From the NCBI GenBank assembly GCA_033032865.1, contig JAWHQI010000616.1, positions 62,001 to 126,000 of the forward strand: DNA of 64,000 bases. Direction: 5' to 3'. The DNA comes from Dactylorhiza incarnata (lineage: Eukaryota > Streptophyta > Magnoliopsida > Asparagales > Orchidaceae). The notes under the pieces were generated by a model. The model made no database searches. It was not told the origin of the DNA and saw nothing but the letters and a program-made list of their open reading frames with translations. Positions 20,737 to 31,845 of this stretch are shown here, piece by piece. Positions within the stretch are counted from its first letter, which is position 1; every line of letters starts with the position of its first letter. The translations under genes were made by a program, and so were the position numbers.

Positions 20737-23523
20737 ATGGCGATTCCACAGGCCTCTCTGCACCTAATGAAGTTTGTCGCAGGTTTCGACATTTACATGG
20801 ACTCGTTTGCACAGTCAGACCAAATCTTCAAGGATATTCTTCAAACGCTGGATGAACAACATCTAAGGAAGCTTCTAAGCACCAGGCAGAAGATAGATGT
20901 TGTAGAGATAAAAGAATGGGTTTACACTGCAAAACCAGTCGATGAAAGCTTGTCGGGAACAATCTCAGGTCATCATGTCTCTCTCTCTCCCACCATCCTG
21001 TCTGAAATCTTTGGTTTTGAAAATGGTGAAGATGAATTAGACATAAGCTCAAATGAATTTGATGAAGCTTTAGTCAAAATGTGGCATTTGACTGGAAACC
21101 CTAGCCACCTTCTGAAAAAGAACCTATCTCAGGACTACAAGTTCTTAGCAGATATTGTTGGAAAAGTCTTGCTGAGCAAGACTTCTGGGCATGACTATAT
21201 CAGTAGGCACCACTTTCTATTAATGTTGGCCTTAATGGAGAAGAAGAAAGTCAACTGGGGATCAATTCTTTTTGAATTGATTAAAAAGAAAAACTCTAAA
21301 GACAATGTATGCTTTGGAAGAATTTTAGGGATTTTTCTGCAGGAAAGGCATCCAGAGCTTCTGGTGTCACCAAAAGCAACAATAAATGCCAGCAAGAAGC
21401 TGACCTCAGCTCTCTTTGCTAAATGGGATAGAGTAATTCCCAAGAAGAATACAGGAGCTGAGGCCTCCAGAAAAAGGAAAGCTTCTGAGGACACAAGGAC
21501 TGATCAAATCACTCCCTCTACCCTTCTAGAAGATCCTTTCTCAGTTCCTCCTTCCTCTCATACTCTCTCTCCACCTGCTCAACTTTCTCCTGCACATTCT
21601 CATTCTTCATCCCCTCCTTCAACTGCAATAACACCCATCAATGATATTCCACTCTGAACTGCCCATATCAGTGATGCTACACCTCCTCCTCCATCTTCAG
21701 AACCACTACCTACCACACCTCCCTCTCCAATACAAAATGAATATCATTCACCTATTCATTCTCCTAGTCCAATCCATCTAGAAATTCCCACACATACCAC
21801 CAACATCAGCAGTATCATTCCTCCAATATCATCTCCATCCACTTCACAACCATCCTCTAGTCATCCACCAGATTATCCATCCCTCAACCTCTCCTCTATT
21901 GCTGATCAAGTTTTTGATCTTATCCTTCCTAAAATAAGCCAGCTCCTAGATGCAAAACTTGCTCTAGTTCTTCAGGAACTTTCTACTTTATCTGCTAAAA
22001 TAGCTTCTCTTCCCTCCTCCTCTACTGTCCCTTCTTCTAGGGGCCTAGATTCAGGCTGCCCTGAAGCTAGGCAGGGGAAGATGTCCAATGAAGAAGCTCC
22101 AGAAATAGAAGAAACTCCAGAAGAAGATACAGAAGTTACAATTTTTGATACAGATATAATTGATTTAGCTACACAAGTTATAGAAGAAATAAATAATATA
22201 TGCATTCATCCATCCTGTGATCTATATAGCTTGTTATCAAAATTTGATGTCACATATACTTCAAGGGTATCACCAAAGGTATACATAGAGGACCTATCAA
22301 AGGCTCTGATATGCCTTCCTCAGAAGACTCATTCTCATTCTGATCGCATACAAAATTACATCTCCTCTATTTCTTCATTCACTGTTCAAGACATTCAAAT
22401 AAAGGATCACTCTGCAGAATATGAAGATGATCTTGCAGAATTTCTTGATGATACAACAGCCTCACAAATTACTTCTTCACCTCCAAATCCTGTATGGAAT
22501 GAAGAACCAATGCCAAGCTTTGATGAAATCTGGAAAGAAGCAGATGCAGAGTTTGACAAAGCTGAAGAAGAAAGATTAAAGGCTCGTGAAGCAATCAGGA
22601 GAATTGATGATTCATACAATAAGCCAATCTCATCTTCTTACTCTGATGATGATGATGACAACAGTGATTCTGATGATACACTTTCAAAGAAAAGAAAGAA
22701 AAGAACAGCCAAGTCAAAGACTGCTCCCAAGCCCCCAAATCCAAATAATGGCATTCCTCTATACATTTTGTATAATGTTCCTCTTGATGAGAAAACTCCT
22801 CATTGGATGAAGCTCTTCAGAAATGAGAACAACAGGAGGAAGAAATTCAAGAAGACTGGCTACATCCCTGACAAACCAGTCAAGCACAATCATCCTCCTC
22901 CTCCTCCAGCAGCTGGTGCAACAGGATTATCAGGTGTTTCATCTTCCTCTCAGAAGCCAAGCTCTCAACATTATGGGAGACCTGGTAGTTCTAGTGGTCC
23001 TCAAGCCTCTAGATCAGCCAGTGCTCCTTTCTATAAGAGATCAGCACCTATCCTTCAAGAAAATCAAACCTTTTCCTCTACTCAAATATCTTCAGAATAC
23101 AAACTTCACATATCTGATGGATCTCTTCACAGAGATAGAGTACCTCAAAAGGTCACTCAAGAAAAAAATGATTCATAAGATATTTATTACTTTCCAGATC
23201 CAGAAGATGAGAAAATCTGTCAGATGGCAAGACTGAGAGAAACAATTGCATATGCACAGATTAAAAAGGCTAAAGCAGAAGACAAAGACTTCTCAGGTTT
23301 CTCAACCATATCAGAATACAGAAGAAAAGAACTTGAAAAATACAAAACAGTTAAAGCATTCAATGCTGAGGAATATATTGATATGCACCCAGAAGCATTT
23401 ATCCCTCATATCAAAGAACAGAAAATCATTGGAGCTCAAGTTTTGTTTATCAGCAAAAAGAAATCAGAAGACCCAAACAGGAAAATCATATTCAAGCCAC
23501 CTTCTCAGGACAAAAAGTCTTAA
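20737..23523 (+). pseudogene. Post-pol ORF of element B (env position; plant-transposon-protein-like N-terminus)
   Basis: A single frame of 928 codons broken only by TGA at 21655 and TAA at 23176. The N-terminal 230 residues are compact and globular-looking (HHVSLSPTILSEIFGF, KMWHLTGNP, YKFLADIVGKVLLSKTSGHD, NWGSILFELI). This pattern resembles the 'putative plant transposon protein' domain (PF20167-like, from memory, not searched). The middle is a long Pro/Ser-rich linker, then acidic segments and a Lys-rich stretch, ending in a short conserved tail (VLFISKKKS). No signal peptide or transmembrane helix is evident, so it does not look like a membrane envelope protein. Element A has a decayed homologue, so the ORF is a lineage feature. 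Confidence 0.75.
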
Positions 23524-23689
23524 ATAAATTGCTTGGTTATGAATGTAAAGTTTCTAAACTCAGAGCATTTTTTTATCTTATCTGATGATCTATTTTAATC
23601 TATCAGATATATTTCATTTCATTGTTGCTCTGTTGTTTATACTTTCTGCTGTATCTATTTAATTATTTGTCAAATAGTATCCTAACCCA

Positions 23690-23702
23690 AATAGGGGGAG
23701 AT
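23690..23702 (+). promoter_or_regulatory. Polypurine tract of element B
   Basis: AAATAGGGGGAGA directly followed by the LTR start TGTTGGAACAACC. Confidence 0.9.
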
Positions 23703-25139
23703 TGTTGGAACAACCCTATTACTAATTTGGGCTAGGATCACTATATGTTGATTAGGATCTGTATTGACCCCAATGTATAGCCTTAGGGTCAAGTTTTAGG
23801 CTGATTAGATTAGCAGAACTTAGGAAAATTCTAGCTCAACACATGGTGAGTGGTGTTTGACGAATGACCAGATTCATTCGACAAATTGCTTCCAGCAGAC
23901 TGAAGAAATTTACAGTTCCAGCGGTCGACAAATTCTGAGCCAGCGCTCTACAAATGACTAGCAGCGGTCGACAAATTCTAAGCCAGCGCTCGACAAATGA
24001 CTAGCAGCGGTCGACAAATTCTAGCCAGCGCTCGACGAATTGCTTTCTGACGTTCAAACTTATATTCTCAGTGGATGTCAGTTCTCTGAACTCAAATCAG
24101 CAAAATAACGGATATATTTATTTCTCCTTGGACGTATTCAGACAGCCAAGTAAGGATATCTTTCTCATTTATTATATCCTTATATTCCTTCTATTCCAAG
24201 AAGAAGAATAGTCGTTGACATTTAATGCCAAAGGCATCTTTCTCGACAAAAGGAATTAAAAGAACCTGCCAAAATCGTTTTGGGTGGCTACCTGGTTCCA
24301 AGAAGGATTTAAGTCAGAAGAAGACATTCCTTAAAGAGACAGAAGATTTGAATTTGAAAACATATACATACAGTTATCAGAAGAAAAAGACACATAGAAT
24401 AGCAAGAACTGAGATAGTCGTTTTGTGTGAGAGAAATAAAGAAAAAATTCACTATCACTTTCTCTCTCCGGTAATCACAGAACAAGGAGGATAGAAGAAG
24501 TCTTTCAGAAGAAGAAGAAGAAGTAAATACACTATTCTTTTTCAGCATTCTTCTTCATCAAGATCATCTGCTACAAAGACTTCTATTTGAGAAAGCTCTG
24601 TCCACAAAGTTGTCATCAACTCTCATCAGACAGGGGGAGCTTTCTGCTTCAACACCTTTTGTCTTCTCTCAGATCATTGACAGAGAAGAACACTCTATAC
24701 CTTTTTATCTCATTCTGTACAGGGTTAATACTCCCTTCAAAAGTTTACCCAGTGGTGGCAAGACACCTTATCAAAAAATCCGAGTGTGGTTTTTAAGCAC
24801 CTTATCAAAAGCTTATTGGTATGTGGACACCTTATCAAAAATCCCTTGGTGCCTGGGCACCTTATCAACCCTCCTAGTTGATTCCTACCAAAGGTGGTAG
24901 AAGAGTAGACGTACCCAGATTTATTGGGGAACTACTATAGCTCCTTGTGTCTTCTGTGCTTGATTATCTCTGTGTGCTTGTGCTGTGTGTCCTTTATTAA
25001 TTCTGTAGTTTTCTATAACTCACACTAAATACACATATACTTAAACAGTAGTTTAATTTCCGCTATAAAACGTATTAAAAATTTTAATACTCTATTCACC
25101 CCCCCTCTAGAGTAATTTAAGATTTGACCTCCACTTTCA
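23703..25139 (+). repeat. Element B 3' LTR, complete
   Basis: 1437 bp, TGTTGGAACAACC...CCACTTTCA. Array of TCGAC motifs at 23856-24040; CACCTTATCAAAA motifs at 24764-24870; a C-rich CACCCCCCCTCTAGAG near the end that is also found in A and in the LTR at 57526. The flanking AATTC (25140-25144) would be the right copy of the target-site duplication; the left copy is lost. Confidence 0.93.
23856..24040. repeat. TCGAC array in element B 3' LTR
   Basis: GACGAATGACC and ATTCGACAAATTG followed by the alternating GGTCGACAAATTC / CGCTCGACAAATG units. The first two motifs lie partly in the stretch missing from the 5' LTR. Confidence 0.85.
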
Positions 25140-26271
25140 AATTCTTCTGATGTAAAATCAAAGTCATCAAAGAGAGATACCTGATCTTCCTCAGAGAAAT
25201 CTCCCAAAGAATTTAGGCATGCTACTTCTGCACCAGTTTCTTCATCACTTTCAGATGAAGAAGTGCTTGATTCGGTTTCTGTATCACTCCAGGTTTCAAC
25301 AATGAAAATTTTCCCTTCTTCCTGTCCTTTTTCCTGAAGGACTTTTCTTGTGCTCCTTTTTATTGCTAATTTTGTCCTTTCATTCTTCAGGACATTCAGG
25401 GGCAATGTGCCCTGGCTTTCTGCAGGCAAAGTAGATAATCTCCTGCTTTAGAGTCTTATCAAATTTGGGCTTCCTTGATCTCTTTTCCTTTCTTTTAAAG
25501 ACTTCTGTGTTGACCCATTTTCATAATCTTCTGTCCAAGAGGTTGAATATTTCCGCTTCAGAGATGGAAGGGCCATCATCAGCAGCCTTCAGAGCAACTA
25601 TCCTTTCTTTAGGGGTTGAGATCTTTTCTTTCGCTTCAGACTCAGCCCTGCTCTTCAATAGGAGCTCATAAGACTTGAGCTTTCCTAGTAGAGCATCAGT
25701 AGAGATTTCTCTGTGGCATTTGGACTATCTAATGACCCAGATCCTTGAATCCCGAGTGCTTGGGAAACACATAAGGTGTTTGTCATTAATCTCTATCAAT
25801 GATATCTTTTTGTCTAATTCCTTGAGCTCTTTTATGATCAGGTTGAACCTATCATACATCCCAGCCACATTCTCTTCAGTTTTCTTTTGAAAGTTCTCAT
25901 ATTGGGATATGAGAAGGGACATTTTGTCCTTTCTTTCATCAGAGCTACCTTCTACCAGTCTGGACATAGATTTCCAGATTTGTTTTGCTGAGTTGCAGCC
26001 AGCCACTTGTTGGAATATATCATCTGACCTGGTGGATTCCAGGATGTCCATTTACTTCGCATCATTGCCTGCAGCTTCTTCTCAGCATCAGTTCTTGAGT
26101 CACCATCCCACTTGCATCTTTTCTGAATGGGAGTGGGGGACCTGAGACAATAACATTAAAAATTTCTTCATTAATAGAGTTCATGTAAAGTTTTATTCAA
26201 GCCTTCTAGAGTGTAAACTTATTCAGGTTACACACCCGTGGTCTGATGGATGCATAGTCCTTAGAACTCAT
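25140..26271 (-). pseudogene. Gag of element A, 5' part, cut by insertion of element B
   Basis: The ATG at 26271 on the minus strand gives MSSKDYASIRPRVCNLNKF, parallel to element B gag. Further matches are DDIFQQVAGCNSAKQIWKSM, ERKDKMSLLISQYENFQKK and LMCFPSTRDSRIW, then an acidic Ser/Glu stretch (WSDTETESSTSSSESDEETG). The zinc knuckle region near 25430 is degraded. The frame stops at the DFDFTSEEF motif where B's LTR begins. Several frameshifts and stops occur. Confidence 0.85.
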
Positions 26272-26316
26272 TTTATGAAATAAATTTAAAATATAAAATT
26301 TAAGAGTGAGAGGATC

Positions 26317-26328
26317 TTTTGATCAAGG
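26317..26328 (-). promoter_or_regulatory. Degenerate primer-binding site of element A
   Basis: The minus strand reads TTGATCAAAAG just after the LTR end, which can be read as a decayed TTGGTATCAGAG. Weak by itself; the position is right. Confidence 0.35.
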
Positions 26329-26351
26329 TGCACAGTGTGATCTCTGAGTAT

Positions 26352-26370
26352 TCTCTAGAGGGGGGGGGGG
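26352..26370 (+). repeat. Poly-G tract in element A LTR
   Basis: An uninterrupted run of about 18 G. The same place in element B and in the LTR at 57526 has only 6-8, so it is an expansion or an assembly artefact. Confidence 0.7.
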
Positions 26371-26599
26371 GGGGGTGAATAGAGTTTTAAACCTTTTACA
26401 CTAAATATGCACACACATTAAAACTTATAATAACTATGCAATCAAAATACCAGCTCAGAATAAATTAAACACATATTACTGAAATAAAAAGCAAGTAAAG
26501 GGGACAACATAGAAATTCACAGCACAAGACAAGAGCTATAGTGGTTCCCCAAAATATAGGTACATCCACTCTTCTACCACCTTGGTAGGAATACACTAA

Positions 26600-26780
26600 A
26601 TAATGCCTGAGTCTTTTGATAAGGAGACTCTTAGAACCACTGAGTATTTTGGTAAGGAGACTCTTAGAACCAACTATTGAATCTTTTGATAAGGAGACTC
26701 TTAGAACCAAGGACTGAGTCTTTTGATAAGGAGACTCTTAGAACCAATCTAGATCTTTTGATATGGAGATCTTGAACCAC
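26600..26780. repeat. GATAAGG repeats in element A LTR
   Basis: Four to five copies of a unit of about 36 bp containing TTTTGATAAGGAGACTCTTAGAACC. GATAAGG repeats also occur in element B LTRs and in the LTR at 57526 with different surroundings. Confidence 0.8.
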
Positions 26781-27477
26781 TGAATCCTTTGGAGAGGGAT
26801 TCTAAAAACTCTTTACTCAAGTTACAATTAAGAAATAGAAGAGTAAGAAAGAAGAAGAAGAAATTAAGATATTTCTTCTATTTGAATCCTCCTATAGATA
26901 TCATTGAGGATTCTGTCACTTTGTGTTCTTCAGAATCTTTTTAGAATGAACCCTTCTTGAGGTAGAATAGAATGTAAGGGTTATGAGCTTATGATCTTGA
27001 TGATCTCTGTACTCTTGATGGTTTCTCCTGTAAGATAAGAAGATGAAGCAGTGCCCTTATTGTTTTTGCTATACAAAGATATTCACTATTCTATCTGTGT
27101 TGGAGCTTGCGGAAGAAGGAGACAGAATAGAATTGCTTGATTAATTATTGTTGCACTTGTCTTCCTTTCTCTATATACTTATTCTCTGTCGAATAGTATT
27201 TGAATTTGTTTCCTCTTTTGTTCTGTACTTAAAAGGAATGTCCAGTAGATAATGAATGTTTCTTTCTATTCCTGTTCATGACCCGTCACTCAGAATTTGA
27301 ATAACATCCAAGAATGTCTTTGTTGTCTTTCTAGAGTACTCCATTCCATTCTTGGCAACAAACTATCCGTTAGAATTCAAATTACATCCTTGGATATCTT
27401 CTAAAAAGCCTCAGAAATAAATACATAAAGTATTCTATTTATGTGCCTGTATTCGGCGTAGCTTCGAATACATTTGC

Positions 27478-27795
27478 CTTCTAGTCGACCCACCTCCAAG
27501 TTATAATAGAAGCAGCTTTAAATTTCACTTCAGCGTTGTATCCTTCGACGCATCAATTTCCTATCGACGTATCCTTCAAGTTGAAGACTTGGACTTTGAA
27601 CTTCCTCTTCTGCGTCGATTTCAAGTCCAAGTTGGGTCGACTTCTAATACTGCTTCGACTGACTCTATCTTCTGCGTCGAGTATATCTCAACATTGCATC
27701 GACTTGAACTTCAGTTTGAGTTACTTCTACTTGTATTCGAAGTTGCATCAACTTTCAGTCGAAGTTGTGTCGACTTCTATTCGACGCAAGTTTAA
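27478..27795. repeat. TCGAC array in element A LTR
   Basis: Many TTCGACGCA, TATCGACGTA, GTCGACTTC and GCGTCGA motifs at irregular 15-30 bp spacing, starting about 175 bp into the LTR. A CATAAATAG TATA-like box lies about 30 bp further on (minus, about 27440-27450). Confidence 0.75.
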
Positions 27796-27970
27796 CTCAA
27801 GTGAATTTTGTACTTATTTTGGATAGGTCTTGACACTCTAGTGTGAGTGTGATATCCTAGGACATCTAATGACCAAATTACCCTCTCTATACAACAAGGG
27901 TAATATATCCTAAACAATGAAATCACTTGTATATAATTTATAAGATAAATCAAAGGGTGTTTTCCCAATA

Positions 27971-28113
27971 GATAGCTGCGGGAGGATTCAAACAGAAGAA
28001 CATTCTTCATCATCTTCTTCTTCTCTTTCTTACACTTTTCTTTCTTATTGTAACTTGAGTAAAGCTTTTTTCGAATCCCTCTCCAAAGGATTCAGTGGTT
28101 CGAGATCTCTTTA
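27971..28113 (+). repeat. Fragment of an A-family LTR in the opposite orientation
   Basis: Matches the reverse complement of about 26760-26905 (GGAGGATTCAAAnAGAAGAA, TGTAACTTGAGTAAAG, GGATTCAGTGGTTC). It begins exactly at the end of element A's LTR, so A probably inserted into a plus-strand relative of itself. Confidence 0.7.
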
Positions 28114-28861
28114 TCGTTGCGAGGTCAAGCTTGGAGACCATCTTCGCCCCACCCGTATATATTGGGTTAACCGGGATCTGGCACTCGCCTTCAATGAAGA
28201 ATGAAGGTTAAAACCCACAAAGAGGGTGAGATAATAAAATAATGATGATAATAAAGCAGCGCGAGTGGAAGTGTACCTCCCCCCATGGCACCTGGAGGAG
28301 CAAGTCGAGGCGTCGTCGCAGGTGCGCAACCTCAAAGTTCTTCCCGTGGAAGAACTTGAAGAATTTGGCCGCCTCGCCGTCCATGCTAGGAGCCCCATAA
28401 ATTGACCCGTTCCTCTGGATTGGCGAGTAGGGGATGTTGCCGAAGTTTCCCTTGATGAAAATGAACCTGTCGTTCTAGTGATGGACTTTGTAGGAGGTCT
28501 CACAGACCTTGATTTGCGAGCCTGTTAAATAGGCAACTCCATATAGGGTCTCCCAGTAAGTGAACTGTTTGTGGAAGGTGGTGAGGCTAAATTCATTCCT
28601 CTCCTCACACAGAAAGCATGCAAACGCGACTAGCATGACTATCGCATTCATGTTGATTTGCGCGGGTACCGCCCCAAAGTATTTGAGGAATTGTTTTACA
28701 TCATGCCACAAGTGGAGGCGGATCCCGACATCGAAGTGGGAGAGGGGGAAGGCGATCTCATTGATGTAGAAGCTGTTAATGGACACGCCTTCCCAGGAGC
28801 AGCGAGCAGAATAGCCTTCAAGAAAAAGAGTGGCCTCGAAAGCGAGTTAGTCTTCCTCCGG
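28114..28861 (-). pseudogene. F: PF04195-like 'putative gypsy type transposon' ORF, downstream part
   Basis: The minus strand encodes INEIAFPLSHFDVGIRLHLW, KQFLKYFGAVPAQINMNA, IKVCETSYKVHH, then after a TAG (28475) FIFIKGNFGNIPYSPIQRN, DGEAAKFFKFFHGKNFEVAH and a segment ending VPWGE. This is the typical pattern of the plant PF04195 family (recognised from memory). A likely 93-bp intron lies at 28184-28276 (GAG/GTAC donor, GCGAG acceptor), after which CQIPVNPIYTGGAKMVSKL continues. In-frame TAA at 28847. The start of the gene is 27.7 kb away at 56525-56613, separated by element C. Confidence 0.75.
28184..28276 (-). other. Probable intron in F
   Basis: GT...AG boundaries and an AT-rich interior. 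Removing it keeps the reading frame between VPWGE and CQIPVNP. Inferred from frame only. Confidence 0.45.
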
Positions 28862-30113
28862 TGTCACAACCCGTATTTTTCCAATATATAAATATATTAT
28901 CAGAGTGGGGAAAATACGTGTTATGATGCCACGTTGTATAGGAGACAACTACGGACGCTCAGTCAACTCCAACTCTATGTTTGACTTCATAAAAGACATG
29001 ACTTTGTATAAATCTTATGTTAAAAGATATAATTTAAAATTGTAAGATTTAGACCATGTCCCTCGGTCCAATGGAGCATCTAGTCCATGTGTAGAAAATA
29101 TAATTACGCTGTGGAAAAAAGTATGAAGTTTGATTTGATTTACCCTATATGAGCATGAAGACCAAATCATCTAGCTAATGGTATGCAAAACTCTACATTT
29201 ATTGTAAGCAGGAAAAGAACTTTTTACGATCTTCAAAGCAGGGTGACATTTGATTTATATCATGCCATGAATAAGAATATGCAAATTGTATACTTAAAAT
29301 ATCTAACATGTATCCTAGCATAAAACCTTCCCTGAGAGAAATGCATCAATAGCCAAAAGGCAGTAGTAGCAGGCACAACAAGTAAACAATCTACACATAG
29401 AAACAACAATGGGCGTCAACAATCTGACATGAACCCATAGAGATGTGAAAGCACATAAAAAATAGAGCAAATAGTCAAAGAAAGTCACAGCTGACTAATC
29501 CTCACCAAGGAGGAGAAAGGAAAAACACTATCCAAGATCTGGAAGGACAGCACGATCAACCTGGACAGCTACCAGTCCGAACCTGAGGCATTCAATTGAA
29601 AAGAACGCCTCAGCAATAAGGCACAAAAAGTGGCTCAAAATAAATAAGATCACCAAGATCAACAGAAAAGGAGTTACCAACTCCAGAAATGAAACTGTAT
29701 ATCAACAACATATAAGACCATATTATCTATAATGGCCAAAAAGGTTAGCAAGCTTAGCTAAATAATCAGTAAAAGTCTTGCACCATGTACGACAATGATT
29801 TATAAGAAATGGTCATAGAAATAGGCATTGTGTTGGCCAAATGAATCTATGAGCAAAATAGTGAATAAGTAACACCGGACAAAAATAGGCACTGAGGTGA
29901 AGGCCACAATCTTCCACTCACCAACAGTCCAAAACACCGTCGGGTACCATGATTACACCAAAACAGGCACTGTGGAGGTGGCCTCAATAATCTCTCTCAC
30001 CAACAGCCCAAAACCAGCTCATCACACCATCACTTTGCACCACACGCAACACAACTTCATTACACCATTATAAAAGGAGGAAAATACCACGATTTTCATG
30101 AACAAACAGCCAC

Positions 30114-30541
30114 TCGACGAATTACACTAACACTCGACGAATTTTCTAAGTCTCCACAGATTCATCGAAATCACTCGATGAATCCAGAATCACTCGACGA
30201 ATTTTGGCAAACGTCTCGAAGAATTACTCTAAAGTCTTGACAAATTACTCTAAGGTCTCGACGACATGAAAGAACTTCTCAACGAACAGGTCTCATTGGA
30301 TTCGTCGAAAGCACTCGACGAATACATTGAGTCACTCGGCGAATTCTATATGGTCTCCACAGATTACTCTTAGGTCTCGACGGATTCGTCGCAAACACTC
30401 GACGAATTCTATAGGGTCTCGATGAATTTAACTAAGCTTCTCGACGAAATTAACTATAGAACACTAAGAACTTCTCTAAGGAAATCCATTCGGTGAATTT
30501 GTCAAATTCACTCGACGAATTTGACTTAATACTCGACAAAT
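30114..30541. repeat. TCGACGAA array in element C 3' LTR
   Basis: Repeated CACTCGACGAATT, AGGTCTCGACGAATTACTCTA and ATTCGTCGAAAnCACTCGACGAAT (9-base inverted arms). Same array at 55374-55800. Confidence 0.9.
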
Positions 30542-30983
30542 TCTGGCAGAGGCTTTGCACAAATCCAAAAACTTAATGGTAACTCCTTTACAGATTTGTA
30601 CCATGATAAATCTTAGCAAAAGTTTTAGGAAGAAATGTATGAACAAAAACTCAAAAAAAGGGAGTAGCCCACCACGTGCCCCAAATCCTTCGATTTTGAC
30701 TACAAAGCACTCCAGGCCACGAATCAACTATTTTTTTAAACTTTTCGGTCAAGTAAAAGGGTTAGGAACACACAATCCAATATCAAAGAACCATGAAACC
30801 GAAAATACTCACTACACACACGAAGATCTTGGCGAGAGCCTTCCAAATCTACGTTCTGACGAAGATTTCGTGCTCAAACACTCCCACAATAGATGACAAG
30901 AACTCCCGGACGATGGCCGAACTCTCCTCTTTCGCGAAAATGGAAACTGATCGTAGGAGAAGATGGGAAAACCTAATTTCTAG

Positions 30984-30994
30984 CCTTTTATAGG
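30984..30994 (-). promoter_or_regulatory. TATA box of element C LTR
   Basis: CCTATAAAAGG on the minus strand. The equivalent copy in the 5' LTR is at 56243-56253. Confidence 0.6.
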
Positions 30995-31265
30995 AGGGAG
31001 AGAGGATTATTTAAGAATTAATCAAATTAGAGACTTTCAATAATTCACCGAGCTCTCACATTAACTTGGATCGCGACCAAACTCCATGGTTATGCTTAAA
31101 TTTAATAACTTTGATTTTCTAATGACAAAAAATTTAGATTCTAGCAAGATTCAAAATGTGACAAATTATAATTCACCGGGAAACTCAGCACAAATGTAAT
31201 GCCCGCCTGACGATATTACGTCATTAGAGATTTAAAATAATTATCAGAAATTCTGGGGCATTACA

Positions 31266-31310
31266 GCCACTCCCCCTAAAAGAAAGTTTCGACCCGAAAC
31301 TTTGAAAAAC
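31266..31310 (-). promoter_or_regulatory. Polypurine tract of element C
   Basis: The minus strand reads TTCGGGTCGAAACTTTC, TTTTAGGGGGAGTGGC, then the LTR. This is the Tekay/Del-type arrangement. Confidence 0.8.
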
Positions 31311-31372
31311 AACTTGAATCCAATGGACATAAAGGAATAACTAGAATTGGTTAGATAGATATGCACTGAAGA

Positions 31373-31845
31373 CTAGGGGAACAATTGAGGGTGAGATTCC
31401 TTCATAACAAATTCCAACTCCCAAGTCACACTTATGACGTCATGGTTTCGACAAAGAACCTTAACCATAGGAATCGTCTTCCTCCGCAACACTCGGCTTT
31501 GCGTCTCCAGAATACTGACGGGTTCCTCAACATAAGAATGATTAGGCTGCAACTGGGGCATGGAGTCAAGAACCTAACGATCGCTAAGCACACACTTTCG
31601 CAACTGGCTCATGTGAAACATATCATGAACACCAGGGAAAGAAGCAGGCAGCTCGAACCTATAAGCTGACACTCCAATGCGCTCAACAATTTGGAAAGCT
31701 CCCACATACCTAGGATCCAACTTGTGGTTCCTCCCAAATCTCGTAACACCTGGCATCGGAGAAACCTTCAGGAAAACCATGTCCCCAACAACGAACTCTA
31801 GATCAAGCATTTGCTGATTAGCATATTTCTCATAACTCTCCTAAG
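31373..31845 (-). pseudogene. Element C pol, C-terminal part (integrase C-terminus and chromodomain-like tail)
   Basis: Continues the integrase cut at 49312. VGDMVFLKVSPMPGVTRFG, KLDPRYVGAFQIVERIG, SAYRFELP and VHDMFHMSQLRK are the gypsy integrase C-terminal (GPY/F-like) region. RRKTIPMVKVLC...VTWELEFVMKESHPQLFP is a diverged chromodomain as in Tekay-type elements, thought to guide integration to marked chromatin. Expected W in the VKVxW position is C here. The stop between the two parts (31574) is a nonsense change. Confidence 0.85.

Larger units (their letters stand above)
13762..25139 (+). mobile_element. Element B: SIRE/Maximus-type copia LTR retrotransposon, nearly complete
   Basis: Order on the plus strand: truncated 5' LTR, tRNA-Met primer site, gag, pol (protease, integrase, reverse transcriptase, RNase H), spacer, post-pol ORF, purine tract, full 3' LTR. 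This order, with integrase before reverse transcriptase and an ORF after pol, is that of the SIRE/Maximus lineage. It was inserted in the gag of element A, whose sequence resumes at 25140. The 5' 180 bp of the 5' LTR are missing at the TR-GAG junction. The LTRs differ by few substitutions by eye (a rough impression, not computed). Pol and the last ORF carry nonsense codons, so it cannot now move alone. Confidence 0.9.
1..27970 (-). mobile_element. Element A: SIRE/Maximus-type copia LTR retrotransposon, interrupted
   Basis: The pieces of a minus-strand copia element lie in the expected order from right to left: 5' LTR (26329-27970), gag (25140-26271), then a block of foreign insertions, then a short pol tail (about 2461-2613), a post-pol ORF (385-1979) and the start of the 3' LTR (1-156). 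The 3' LTR and the first part of the 5' LTR are near-identical over about 150 bp. Most of pol is missing between the gag break at 25140 and the pol tail at 2613, where TR-GAG and element B now sit. The left end of the 3' LTR is cut by the window, so the target-site duplication cannot be tested. All coding parts have stops and frameshifts, so the copy is dead. Confidence 0.75.
26329..27970 (-). repeat. Element A 5' LTR
   Basis: On the minus strand from TATTGGGAAAACACCC at 27970 (expected TGTTGGG; one end base mutated) to about 26329. It shares with element B the C-rich ...CACCCCC...CTCTAGAG stretch near its end and the purine/GATAAGG repeats, but little else, so it is a distinct family. Confidence 0.8.
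28862..31265 (-). repeat. Element C 3' LTR
   Basis: 2404 bp, near-identical in layout to 54118-56524. TATA-like CCTATAAAAGG on the minus strand at 30984-30994, about 275 bp from the LTR start, with a TCGACGAA array (30114-30541) downstream of it in the transcribed direction. Confidence 0.92.

Noticed and set aside
27478..27795. Host gene exon in the TCGAC-rich stretch
   Set aside because: No splice pattern or conserved protein; the stretch is an LTR array.
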